Shown here: in pieces, positions 14,955 through 22,851 of the stretch
How positions within the stretch are numbered: the first letter of the stretch is position 1
How the letters are laid out: the number at the start of each line of letters is the position of its first letter
Source of the DNA: a virus
Length of the DNA: 64,000 nt
IMG/VR virus record: IMGVR_UViG_3300025137_000020
Coordinates: 1-64,000 of that record
Strand: one strand, 5' to 3'
Made by a program: the position numbers and the translations under genes
Notes under the pieces: model-generated
What the model saw: the letters and a program-made list of their open reading frames with translations, nothing else
What the model was told of the DNA's origin: nothing
The model's database searches: none

Positions 14955-16003
14955 ATAGCTTCTATTTCTAATGCTTCCGTATGAAGCTCACTTAGAATGG
15001 TTTTCAATTTTCTTTTACTTAATTTGGATTCAATAGCATCGACATATGTGTTGAGCAATGATTGAGTATCTTCAAGATTGATTTCTTCATCGGCGATGGT
15101 CTCTGCTGATAAGTCTCCAAAGTTTTCTACAATCTTCAAGTCTGTTGGATTAAGAGCTTGTACTCTATCTACATATTTATCAAACTCGTACGCGTTAGTT
15201 TTTTCCGATACGATAATCTTTACATACTTACCATGTACATCGGTGTAATCTGATTGTTCGTCATCAGAGTAATATAGCTTACGGAACAGTGTGTATGGAT
15301 TCCTCACCGGAGTCATCTCGCGGGTTTCAGTGTCAAAGATGTGGAAGTACTTTGGGTCGTGTGCATCAGACCAAGTCAGCTCAACTTGAGTACCAAGATA
15401 CGTAACGTTACTTTGACTTGACTTTGTGTGATAATGACCAGAATACACCGAATCAAATCGATTGAAGATTTCTGTACCCATACCATGTGAAGTGATATTG
15501 GTGTTAGCCATAAACTTAAACCCAGCTAGTTCGAAGTGGCCCATTAGAATTTGAGACTTGGTATTCTGAATAAAGTCCATACATTCTTTTTCATTCTCGG
15601 GGCATAGCCATGGTACTAAACCAATAGTAGTATCTTCAACCTCTAAGTCAGTCGGCTCCATGTGTATCTTAACACAATCGGTGTAGTGACCAAGGAGTTC
15701 TTTTAAAGAACAAAGGTCGTTAGTATTTTTATAATACACATCATGGTTACCAGGAACAATAGACATATTGATACCTTTAGACCTAATAACGTCAAGGAAC
15801 ATATGTCGATTTCGTTCAAGAGCTTTAAAATTAACAAATCTTCTATGGTCATAATAATCTCCTAAATGCAATATTTCTGTTATACCGTGTTCTTCTAGAT
15901 ACGGAAAGAATACCTTTGAGTAAAAGTCTTCTGCATTATCTAAGAACACATCACTGCCGTTCTTGACACCACAATGAGTGTCATTAATTATTGCTAGCTT
16001 CAT
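14951..16003 (-). CDS. gp47: recombination endonuclease subunit gp47 (Mre11/SbcD-like)
   Basis: A 350-residue calcineurin-like phosphoesterase (T4 gp47 is 339 residues). Metal-binding motifs in order: NDTH at 7-10, HLGDYYDHR from 46, VPGNHDVYY with GNHD at 85-88, then GHFELAG and SGHYHTK further on. It is the nuclease of the gp46-gp47 end-processing complex. The start codon overlaps the stop of gp55 by one base and the stop overlaps the gp46 start by ATGA, so the three are translationally coupled. No unusual features. Confidence 0.95.
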   Translation of the reverse strand: MKLAIINDTHCGVKNGSDVFLDNAEDFYSKVFFPYLEEHGITEILHLGDYYDHRRFVNFKALERNRHMFLDVIRSKGINMSIVPGNHDVYYKNTNDLCSLKELLGHYTDCVKIHMEPTDLEVEDTTIGLVPWLCPENEKECMDFIQNTKSQILMGHFELAGFKFMANTNITSHGMGTEIFNRFDSVYSGHYHTKSSQSNVTYLGTQVELTWSDAHDPKYFHIFDTETREMTPVRNPYTLFRKLYYSDDEQSDYTDVHGKYVKIIVSEKTNAYEFDKYVDRVQALNPTDLKIVENFGDLSAETIADEEINLEDTQSLLNTYVDAIESKLSKRKLKTILSELHTEALEIEAI

Positions 16004-16572
16004 TATTTAGTTTTACGCTTTTTGCGAGTGCTAAGACCGTGTTCATTAGCCCAGTCTCTTAAAGATTGGTCTTTGACCTTAACCGCATCAATTCGATTTT
16101 TAATTCTTTCGACAATGCTGTCACCCATATAACCACTATCACCTACATCCGCGAACGCTTCCATTCCAGAGTTTTCAATCCACTTCATCTTGATTTCCTG
16201 TTGTTTCTTCTCCTTAGCTATACGCCGCAGGAATGCGAAGTAGGATATCTGAGTGAAATACGCAAAGGCATTAGGTTTACCTGTTCGTGTTGCTGCTTCG
16301 ATGTTATAGTTATTAATAGCCTTAATACAATTCTCTACTGCATCCATTACCATTTCATCACGATAGGTGTATCGAACGAAGTTTGGTTTGTGTGATAGGC
16401 CTTCACAAATCTTTAGAAAACACGAGCCTATGTACTCAGGTATCTTTGGTTCTGTAGTTTCATTTTTAATAGCTTCGTTTGTCGCTCTCACGTGTTCTAC
16501 AACCGCTTCAGAAAAATCTCTGTTATTCACATAATGAGGTTTCTGTTTGGGTTTTAATTTCTCATTTTTCAT
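16003..16572 (-). CDS. gp55: late transcription sigma factor gp55
   Basis: A 189-residue protein (T4 gp55 has 185). The family core is visible: 'PEYIGSCFLKICEGLSHKPN', 'YRDEMVMDAVENCIKAINNY', 'NAFAYFTQISYFAFLRRIAK', a sigma region 2-like helix set that recognises TATAAATA boxes. I start it at the ATG at 16572 rather than 16587 because the promoter at 16579-16607 places the transcription start exactly there. The C-terminus is basic (RKKRKTK) and lacks the hydrophobic/acidic sliding-clamp-binding end described for T4 gp55. It heads the gp55-gp47-gp46 operon, so late transcription and recombination genes are made together from an early-type promoter. Confidence 0.9.
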   Translation of the reverse strand: MKNEKLKPKQKPHYVNNRDFSEAVVEHVRATNEAIKNETTEPKIPEYIGSCFLKICEGLSHKPNFVRYTYRDEMVMDAVENCIKAINNYNIEAATRTGKPNAFAYFTQISYFAFLRRIAKEKKQQEIKMKWIENSGMEAFADVGDSGYMGDSIVERIKNRIDAVKVKDQSLRDWANEHGLSTRKKRKTK

Positions 16573-16578
16573 ATATAT

Positions 16579-16607
16579 AATATACACTGTTTTAAGGCAA
16601 ATGTAAA
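16579..16607 (-). promoter_or_regulatory. sigma70-like promoter of gp55
   Basis: On the minus strand: TTTACA, a 17-bp spacer, then TATATT. Predicted start at 16572, the first base of the chosen gp55 ATG. Confidence 0.65.
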
Positions 16608-16650
16608 ACCTTTTTTTCTTTATCTTTGATTAAAAAATGCACTGTTTATC

Positions 16651-16679
16651 TTGACGCTTGCTGCCAGTTTTGGTATAAT
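16651..16679 (+). promoter_or_regulatory. plus-strand sigma70-like promoter pointing antisense into the 173-aa gene
   Basis: TTGACG, a 17-bp spacer ending in TGG, then TATAAT on the plus strand. Predicted start 16686. No plus-strand gene begins before 17267, so the transcript would be antisense to the whole 16687-17208 gene and could continue into the plus-strand fibre genes. Confidence 0.65.
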
Positions 16680-16686
16680 GATTAAA

Positions 16687-17208
16687 TCAATTATCAAAAG
16701 AATCCGTATCATCTCGCTTAGGTCCTTCGACCGGCTTCCATTCCATTCTATTCCTCCAAGGAGAGAGAATGTCTTCATCCTCTGTTGAATCTTTAGGTTC
16801 AAGACCATCTATTAATGATTGAAGAAACTCAAAAGGATTTGGTGTTACTTTACCATCTTCTTCTGTATCATCGTCATCAATTAACTCATCGTCTTCTTCT
16901 AGTCTATTCCGAATAAGTACTTTTGAGTAAAACTTTTTCATCTTAAACGTAGCTTCATGATATGTTATGATATTGTGCTGATCAATGAATACCTCAGTCG
17001 CGTCACAACCAAATAACCATTCATGCATACCTATTTGAGCTACGCCTCTACTAGTTTCAAGATCGATTGAATAAGGCTGCGATAGAATAAATGGTAATTC
17101 TTCTTCTGGTGGTTCTTCTACTATCCTTGCTATGATAGTCTCGCCAGTTATTAATTTAAAAACTGTAACGGGTAAAGAATCTAGGTATTCGTTTAATTCG
17201 TCGCTCAT
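16687..17208 (-). CDS. conserved hypothetical protein of marine T4-like phages (173 aa)
   Basis: The N-terminal half (about 1-100) is a beta-rich domain: 'LPVTVFKLITGETIIARIVE', 'PFILSQPYSIDLETSRGVAQ', 'HEWLFGCDATEVFIDQHNII', 'YHEATFKMKKFYSKVL'. It looks like a small Sm-like or beta-barrel fold, which is inference. The C-terminal part is acidic and probably disordered. I recall homologues in cyanophage-type genomes near gp55; function unknown. It has an AAAAGGAC ribosome site and a late promoter about 49 bases upstream. An antisense promoter begins opposite its stop codon. Confidence 0.8.
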   Translation of the reverse strand: MSDELNEYLDSLPVTVFKLITGETIIARIVEEPPEEELPFILSQPYSIDLETSRGVAQIGMHEWLFGCDATEVFIDQHNIITYHEATFKMKKFYSKVLIRNRLEEDDELIDDDDTEEDGKVTPNPFEFLQSLIDGLEPKDSTEDEDILSPWRNRMEWKPVEGPKRDDTDSFDN

Positions 17209-17224
17209 TGTAAGTCCTTTTTAT

Positions 17225-17232
17225 TATAAATA
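17225..17232 (+). promoter_or_regulatory. T4-type late promoter TATAAATA (plus strand)
   Basis: Perfect box, predicted start about 17238, 29 bases before the ATG at 17267. The only late box here that faces a plus-strand gene. Confidence 0.7.
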
Positions 17233-17256
17233 GAGTTATAATTAACCCCACATAAG

Positions 17257-17264
17257 TATTTATA
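17257..17264 (-). promoter_or_regulatory. T4-type late promoter TATAAATA
   Basis: Perfect box on the minus strand, predicted start about 17251, driving the 173-aa gene. Its transcript crosses the plus-strand late box at 17225-17232. Confidence 0.7.
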
Positions 17265-17266
17265 AG

Positions 17267-17896
17267 ATGTCAACCGTAGCAAATTTCAATATAGACCAAG
17301 GGTCGAGCTTTAGTACAACTATTAATATCGAGACTACTTCAGCCGGAGTCTTTGAGCTAGACACATATTCTGCCCGAGGCAAGATAAGAAAATCCTATAA
17401 AAGTTCTTCTTACGTGTCATTTGGATGTTCTATCAGTAATAATTCACCAGCACAAGATACCATTACAGCGTCATTAACATCAGCGCAAACAAAATCAATG
17501 AAGCCTGGTAGGTACGTATATGACATAGAAGTCTATAACACTAATAGCGACGTGATAAGAATTGTAGAGGGCCAAGTGGAGGTGCTGGCTTCGGTGACTC
17601 AATCGAATCCATTATCTGAAGGCATAGAATTTAAGTACACCGAAGAGAACTACGTATCACACAGTATGTATCACCCAACGACTGGTGCAGAAGCTGTTGT
17701 AGCTACATATGCAGACCATCTAACATATATGGCACAAGGATATGTTCATGTATATCCAATTGGTGGTGGAGGAACCGCCGCAGAAAATTCACAGAGTGCT
17801 AGTGATACGGTCACATCAAGCGCTGCAGAATCCGCCAATGACACAACATCTAATTCACCCGGCGATTCTGGCGGAGAAACGAGCAACTATTATTAA
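17267..17896 (+). CDS. baseplate/tail-associated beta-domain protein
   Basis: A 209-residue protein. Residues about 1-110 form a beta-sandwich of the type 'FNIDQGSSFSTTINIETTSA', 'YSARGKIRKSYKSSS', 'SMKPGRYVYDIEVYN', 'VEGQVEVLASVTQ'. This resembles the N-terminal domain of phage baseplate upper (BppU-like) and other tail-attachment proteins. A second part (about 120-165) is followed by a low-complexity Ser/Thr/Glu tail, probably a flexible link. It is the first of two plus-strand genes and is followed nine bases later by the fibre gene, so it may attach that fibre to the particle. There is no clear Shine-Dalgarno before the ATG. Confidence 0.75.
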   Translation: MSTVANFNIDQGSSFSTTINIETTSAGVFELDTYSARGKIRKSYKSSSYVSFGCSISNNSPAQDTITASLTSAQTKSMKPGRYVYDIEVYNTNSDVIRIVEGQVEVLASVTQSNPLSEGIEFKYTEENYVSHSMYHPTTGAEAVVATYADHLTYMAQGYVHVYPIGGGGTAAENSQSASDTVTSSAAESANDTTSNSPGDSGGETSNYY

Positions 17897-17904
17897 GTAG
17901 CACT

Positions 17905-20817
17905 ATGGCAGATATAAAAGCGACACTGACGAGTAATAATACATCTTTAACGGCTTCCATAAACCAAGATACACGGATAATTGCAAAGTCTTTTACTAAT
18001 GAATCAAGGGCTGCAATATTCGCAGATGCTAGTTTAACTGGAGTTCCTACTGCACCGACAGCAATAGCTGGAACAAATACTACTCAAATAGCTACTACAG
18101 AGTTTGTTACTAGCGCGGTTCAAGGCGAAGACACCATCGCTGAAATGAATGATGTTACACTAACTTCACTGGCCGATGGCGAAGTGTTAGTTTCAAGTTC
18201 AGGCAATTTTATAAATCAAACTTTAGCTGACGCAGGCATAAATGCAATAACTTTAACAACTGCCGCTCAACCAAATATTACGAGTGTTGGTACATTAACA
18301 TCAGCCACAATATCTGGTGACTTAACAGTTGATACCGATACCTTAAAAGTAGATTCGACTAATAATCGAGTTGGTATAAATGTTGCTGTACCAGCCGGTG
18401 ATTTACATGTTGTAGGAGAAACTGGAACAGCAGGAAGAATTTATCTGTCTGATGTAGATAACGGTATAGAAACTGTTAATTCTTTATTGATAACTAAATC
18501 AGGCACAAACGCTTATATATACAATAGAGATGGCGGAAATTTGGGACTTGGGTCTAATGACGATATCGATGCGGTAATAATTAAATCAGATGGCAATGTT
18601 GGTATAGGAACTACAACACCATCTGTAAAATTAGAAGTAGTTGGCAATGTCATTGCTGCAACACCAACCGCAGATACACACTTAACCACGAAGCTGTATG
18701 TCGATACTCAAGTTGCGGGTGTAGTTAATTCTGCTCCTGCGGCATTAGATACTTTAAATGAATTAGCAGCGGCTTTAGGTGACGACGCCAGTTTTGCTAC
18801 TACGACTGCTACATCTATTGGTGAAAAATTAGCTAAGGCAAATAACTTATCAGATTTAAATAATGTTGCTACCGCAAGAACTAATTTGGGACTAGGCACT
18901 GCAGCAACTACTGATTCAACTGCTTATGCTCCAGCGGCGGGTTCTTCTAGCATTACAACTGTTGGCACATTAACTTCATTAACAGTTACTGGACAAATTG
19001 AATTAACAAGTGGTGCGGTGTTATCTAGTCATGGTAATTTTAATATTGTAACCGGAACATGCCAAACTGCGGCTCAACCAAATATTACAAGTGTTGGAAC
19101 ATTAACAGGTTTAAGTGTAAGTGGCAATGTTGGCATAGGAACAACGAGTCCTCAAGGACATCTTGATATAAATACTGAAAATGCAGAAGCGACAGAAGTG
19201 TTTATTAATGGAGAAGCAAACCAGAGCAAGTATCTTAAAATAAGACAATATGAAGCATCAGAGGCGGGCCTGGGCAACAATTTAGTATATATAGCTTCTA
19301 AAGTTACTGGGGTAGGTGTACTTGGCTCTATTTCGGCTGCTGGCGCAGAAACGGATGCACTTCATTGGGACGAAAATGGCAATGTTGGTATAGGAACAAC
19401 GAGTCCAGCTAAGAATTTACATATAACACACTCGTCAGCACCTACTATAAGATTTGCAAGAGATTTATCATATTACTGGGATATCGGCCATACTGGTAGT
19501 GATTTTCAATTTACGTCTCAAACCCCAGGGGTTGTAATGCATATGAATCATGATGGTAACATTGGTATTGCAACAACTGACCCACAAACAAAACTTCACG
19601 TTAACGAAGGAATCATTCTTGCCGATGGTTCATCTACAAATCACGGTTTTGAATTAAGAAGAGACAGTTTTGATACTTTTCAAATGCGGCATTTGGGTGG
19701 TAATTTTACTATAAGAAATTTTACTGATAATCGCACTGACTTATCTATTGACGGGGCTGGCAATGTTGGTATAGGAACAGCAACACCGAGTGAAGCATTA
19801 GATGTTAATGGTAATATTAAAGCAAGTGGAAGTATAACTGGCAATAGTCTAACGTTAATAGATGGTCCGACATTAACTGCAGGATCGACTTCATTTTTAA
19901 CAGTCACAACTGATCATGGTTATGTAGCGGTTGGTCCTGCAAATACATCCTTTTCTCATTTTTCAACCGATAGAGCAAAATTTTACTTTAATAAGCAAAT
20001 TATTGTTGACGAAGGTATAGTAAGCGCTTATAACGAACATGATTTAATACTTACTACAGGTTCATCACCTACTACATCAAGTACAGGTGTATTCATTAAG
20101 AACAGTACGCACGAAGTTGGTATTAACAACAACGCGCCGACTGAAGCATTAGATGTTACAGGAAATATTAAAGCAAGTGGAAGTATAACTGGTGCGAACT
20201 TAGTTGCTACATCAACCGGTATTAAATTTTCTGATTACACATCTACATCAGTTGGAACGGCAACTACATCAATTGATCCAAACCAAAGTAATATTCCAGC
20301 TGATGGAGCTGGAAATGATACTACAACTGATTTAGCTGTAGATCAAACAGGTAACGTAGTAAGAACGACTCAAGAGGCAACCTGGACTTTTTCAAGAGCT
20401 GAAATTGATGGTTTAGCGGCTGGTACTGCCGGCGCTGCTACACTTATCAATGCGCCTGGTACAGATAAATTTGTTATAATAGAAAAAGCTACATTTTTGT
20501 TAAACTATGCTTATAATGGCGGGACGATGAATAGTGGACAGAGCTATGCGGTCGTCCAAGATGGTAACGCGTCTGATATTATCGCTGTAATGCCCGCGTT
20601 AAGAGTACTCAATATTACAAAAAGTGGCCAAAGTGCATCAAGCAGTGATACGTATGGAATATTTGAACACGATACTGGCTATTCTACTTTAAATAGAACC
20701 TACAAACCAAACAAAGCAACGATATTTAGAAAAGCAAGTTCTAGTACACTCGCTACAGCCGTCACCTCAATGACTATTAAAATAAGATATAGAGTTTACG
20801 ATGTAGCATCGTTTTAA
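17905..20817 (+). CDS. tail fibre-like protein with NVGIGTTSP repeats
   Basis: A 970-residue repetitive beta protein. The N-terminal part has 'AGTNTTQIATTEFVTSAV' and 'HLTTKLYVDTQV', segments common in T4-like tail fibre shafts. Then six or more copies of a G-N-V-G-I-G-T-x-x-P-x-x-x-L-x-V motif occur between about residues 225 and 755, two of them followed by GNIKASGSITG. The C-terminal about 130 residues form a distinct globular end without the S74 self-cleaving chaperone motif I would expect after such repeats. Likely a trimeric host-recognition fibre. It ends tail to tail with uvsW, six bases between stops, no terminator visible. Near-identical DNA repeats inside the gene could recombine. 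Confidence 0.8.
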   Translation: MADIKATLTSNNTSLTASINQDTRIIAKSFTNESRAAIFADASLTGVPTAPTAIAGTNTTQIATTEFVTSAVQGEDTIAEMNDVTLTSLADGEVLVSSSGNFINQTLADAGINAITLTTAAQPNITSVGTLTSATISGDLTVDTDTLKVDSTNNRVGINVAVPAGDLHVVGETGTAGRIYLSDVDNGIETVNSLLITKSGTNAYIYNRDGGNLGLGSNDDIDAVIIKSDGNVGIGTTTPSVKLEVVGNVIAATPTADTHLTTKLYVDTQVAGVVNSAPAALDTLNELAAALGDDASFATTTATSIGEKLAKANNLSDLNNVATARTNLGLGTAATTDSTAYAPAAGSSSITTVGTLTSLTVTGQIELTSGAVLSSHGNFNIVTGTCQTAAQPNITSVGTLTGLSVSGNVGIGTTSPQGHLDINTENAEATEVFINGEANQSKYLKIRQYEASEAGLGNNLVYIASKVTGVGVLGSISAAGAETDALHWDENGNVGIGTTSPAKNLHITHSSAPTIRFARDLSYYWDIGHTGSDFQFTSQTPGVVMHMNHDGNIGIATTDPQTKLHVNEGIILADGSSTNHGFELRRDSFDTFQMRHLGGNFTIRNFTDNRTDLSIDGAGNVGIGTATPSEALDVNGNIKASGSITGNSLTLIDGPTLTAGSTSFLTVTTDHGYVAVGPANTSFSHFSTDRAKFYFNKQIIVDEGIVSAYNEHDLILTTGSSPTTSSTGVFIKNSTHEVGINNNAPTEALDVTGNIKASGSITGANLVATSTGIKFSDYTSTSVGTATTSIDPNQSNIPADGAGNDTTTDLAVDQTGNVVRTTQEATWTFSRAEIDGLAAGTAGAATLINAPGTDKFVIIEKATFLLNYAYNGGTMNSGQSYAVVQDGNASDIIAVMPALRVLNITKSGQSASSSDTYGIFEHDTGYSTLNRTYKPNKATIFRKASSSTLATAVTSMTIKIRYRVYDVASF
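18592..20192 (+). repeat. direct DNA repeats inside the plus-strand fibre gene
   Basis: A 20-base unit, GGCAATGTTGGTATAGGAAC, starts at 18592, 19378 and 19759, with a one-mismatch copy at 19123. A longer 50-base repeat occurs at 19792-19841 and 20143-20192 with three mismatches. They encode the NVGIG and ALDV...GNIKASGSITG motifs. Confidence 0.85.
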
Positions 20818-20823
20818 ACAATA

Positions 20824-22296
20824 CTACATAGGTACTGGGTGAGTTTTAAAGTCTAACTCTTCTTTTTCATAGATACCGATTCGTTCTATTCCGTGACCAA
20901 GAGTATAGTTCTTTCTAGTCTTCCAACTAAAGTCATCACATATATCGTATACCTTAGCAGGTTGCCCGCTTTCTGACTTTCTTAGTGAACGACCAATAGA
21001 TTGAAGAACTCTTACCTGGCTCTTCGTAGGAGCAGCGAATACCATATTGTGAAGATTCTTTATGTTGATACCAGTTGAGAACGTTCCAAGTGAAGCTACA
21101 ATAATAGCATCCTTTTCTTTTTCTACTAAGGTTCTGATTTCTTCTCTGTCAATAGCTCCAACTTCACCCGACACATAGAATACTTTTCTATCAATCTTGG
21201 CTGCATCTCTAATCAATTTAAATAATGGTTTGCCGTGTTTCTCTACAAGATTGAATAGAACTAAGGTGTTACCCTTTTGAGCTATCGCAAGATTCTTAAT
21301 AAAGTTATTTCTTTTTTCGTGAGCTACTATGTATTGTACTTCTTCTTGGTATGTCTTTTTGCCAAAAGCTTTTTTCTCAGCATCTGGATATTGCATATGT
21401 AGTACATCGATAGACAGCGCAGAAAGAGTTTCTGATTCGATTAGCTTCTTCGTAGACGTCACATTAAAGGTAGGACCAAAGGCACCTTCTAATACAAGCT
21501 TATGCACTTTAGTTCCATCAAGAGTTCCCGTGGTTCCTATTCTTAACCACGCATTTCTTAGATGGCCCATTATAGTAGTTAATGATTTGGCTTTAAACAG
21601 GTGAGCCTCATCTCCCACAACCATTTCGTAATCTTCAAACCAATTGCGTGGCATCTTAAAGACTGATTGCCAGGTAGTGATTACAACTCTTTGGGGAAAC
21701 GAATCTTTTTCTTTTCCTGCATATATCTTATGGACTTGATCGGCCTCGAAGGTATCGTCATTAGAGGCATAGTCAGCAAAGTCTTTCCATAGTTGTTCTA
21801 CAAGAGAAGTCGTTGGAACTACAATCAGAGCATTCTTATTGGAAGCTTCGAGATACCAACGAAGTATCATATAAATCATAAGAGACTTACCAGAACCTGT
21901 AGGAGAAACCAAAAGAGAGCGTCTAAACTTTAACGCATGATTAATTGCTACAGATTGATAATCACGCAGACTGATAGGATTCCCGCTATTAGATAGGCTA
22001 AGTTCAGGTATATTACAATTTTCAGTATTCGCTTGTTGTATTTCATTAAGTATTTCGTATCCTCGTTGTGCTGCAAATTTCTCTACGTGGTATAGTAAAC
22101 CACTAGGAAGTGTGTTATTGCGGGTATCATATAGTCTTATCTTACCGTCCCACAGTTTATTACGGTATGAAGGTACAAATTTATATCCAGGTACATAGAA
22201 AGTAAAGAACTCACTTAGTTCCATTACGATACCAGAATCATTTGATTTTACGATAATATCAACTTCATCATTTTTGGTTATAACGATGTCACTCAT
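20824..22296 (-). CDS. uvsW: RNA-DNA/DNA-DNA helicase UvsW
   Basis: A 490-residue superfamily 2 helicase (T4 UvsW is about 500). An N-terminal domain (about 1-100) precedes the Q-like 'LRDYQSVAINHALKFRRS'. Walker A is SPTGSGKS at 131-138 and the DEAH box is at 229-232. The C-terminal motif VI is 'VRVLQSIGRSLRKSESGQ'. UvsW unwinds R-loops and branched DNA, shifting replication from origin-dependent to recombination-dependent mode. In T4 it is a late gene, and here too a TATAAATA box lies six bases before its ATG. It converges on the plus-strand fibre gene. Confidence 0.93.
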   Translation of the reverse strand: MSDIVITKNDEVDIIVKSNDSGIVMELSEFFTFYVPGYKFVPSYRNKLWDGKIRLYDTRNNTLPSGLLYHVEKFAAQRGYEILNEIQQANTENCNIPELSLSNSGNPISLRDYQSVAINHALKFRRSLLVSPTGSGKSLMIYMILRWYLEASNKNALIVVPTTSLVEQLWKDFADYASNDDTFEADQVHKIYAGKEKDSFPQRVVITTWQSVFKMPRNWFEDYEMVVGDEAHLFKAKSLTTIMGHLRNAWLRIGTTGTLDGTKVHKLVLEGAFGPTFNVTSTKKLIESETLSALSIDVLHMQYPDAEKKAFGKKTYQEEVQYIVAHEKRNNFIKNLAIAQKGNTLVLFNLVEKHGKPLFKLIRDAAKIDRKVFYVSGEVGAIDREEIRTLVEKEKDAIIVASLGTFSTGINIKNLHNMVFAAPTKSQVRVLQSIGRSLRKSESGQPAKVYDICDDFSWKTRKNYTLGHGIERIGIYEKEELDFKTHPVPM

Positions 22297-22302
22297 AGTA
22301 GT

Positions 22303-22310
22303 TATTTATA
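22303..22310 (-). promoter_or_regulatory. T4-type late promoter TATAAATA of uvsW
   Basis: Perfect box, six bases before the ATG at 22296; predicted leader about one nucleotide. It lies just upstream of, and nearly touching, the uvsY stop codon. Confidence 0.8.
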
Positions 22311-22757
22311 CTACCCGCCAGCTGAAAATCTGCGCCAATCAATTACGTTCTTAATCGTAGAGTGTCTCCAACGAATCACATTCATTATTTCTTCTAGTGT
22401 ATCAACTAGCGTTTGTTGGTATTCTATCTTAGCAACCAACTCTTGAATGTGTGGGTCTGAATCATAGTAATAATCCATATCACCTTTAAGTGGTTTAGTT
22501 CCACCCTTATACGGATCGTAGTCCCAACCCTTTGAATCCATATCTTCTTTAGTCATCTTGCCTGTATAATATAACCACTTGTCTTTTTTAAGTGAAGCAA
22601 TCTTTAGATTCAATCTCTTAAGTTGTAGTTTAGACACAGTTAATATTTCAAGATACTTCGAATGAAGCTTTGGTGTATCAGTAGAAGACTTGTCCAAATC
22701 GATATCATCAATCGGAGCATCTTTCTTCCACATTTCTAGTATTTGCTCAATAGTCAT
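22311..22757 (-). CDS. uvsY: recombination mediator UvsY
   Basis: A 148-residue helical protein (T4 UvsY is 137). Family features include 'IEQILEMWKKDAPIDD' near the start, a central 'KDKWLYYTGKMTKEDM', and a C-terminal helix ending 'IKNVIDWRRFSAGG', where the W-R/Q-R-F-x-A-G end is typical of marine T4-like UvsY. It loads the UvsX recombinase onto gp32-covered single-stranded DNA. Adjacent uvsW supports the call. The start overlaps the stop of the 25-aa membrane peptide by ATGA, so the two are translated together. Confidence 0.88.
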   Translation of the reverse strand: MTIEQILEMWKKDAPIDDIDLDKSSTDTPKLHSKYLEILTVSKLQLKRLNLKIASLKKDKWLYYTGKMTKEDMDSKGWDYDPYKGGTKPLKGDMDYYYDSDPHIQELVAKIEYQQTLVDTLEEIMNVIRWRHSTIKNVIDWRRFSAGG

Positions 22758-22830
22758 TTAGTCTTAGCATAGCAGAATGCAATAAATACTGCAACGGCTA
22801 GCGCAATTATCATTTCAATATCATTTTCCA
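22754..22830 (-). CDS. 25-aa single-span membrane peptide
   Basis: The frame MENDIEMIIALAVAVFIAFC followed by YAKTK is an acidic N-terminus, one hydrophobic helix and a basic end (N-out or small holin-like topology). Support for translation: a perfect late box six bases before the ATG, and an ATGA overlap with uvsY that couples the two. No ribosome site. No homologue recalled; role unknown. Confidence 0.55.
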
Positions 22831-22836
22831 TAGTAT

Positions 22837-22844
22837 TATTTATA
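22837..22844 (-). promoter_or_regulatory. T4-type late promoter TATAAATA
   Basis: Perfect box, six bases before the ATG of the 25-aa peptide; drives the peptide and uvsY. Predicted leader about one nucleotide. Confidence 0.75.
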
Positions 22845-22851
22845 ATTTTTG

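Noticed and set aside
18592-19778. Regularly recurring 20-mers considered as a CRISPR array
   Set aside because: Spacing is irregular (about 255-530 bp) and the copies encode in-frame protein repeats.
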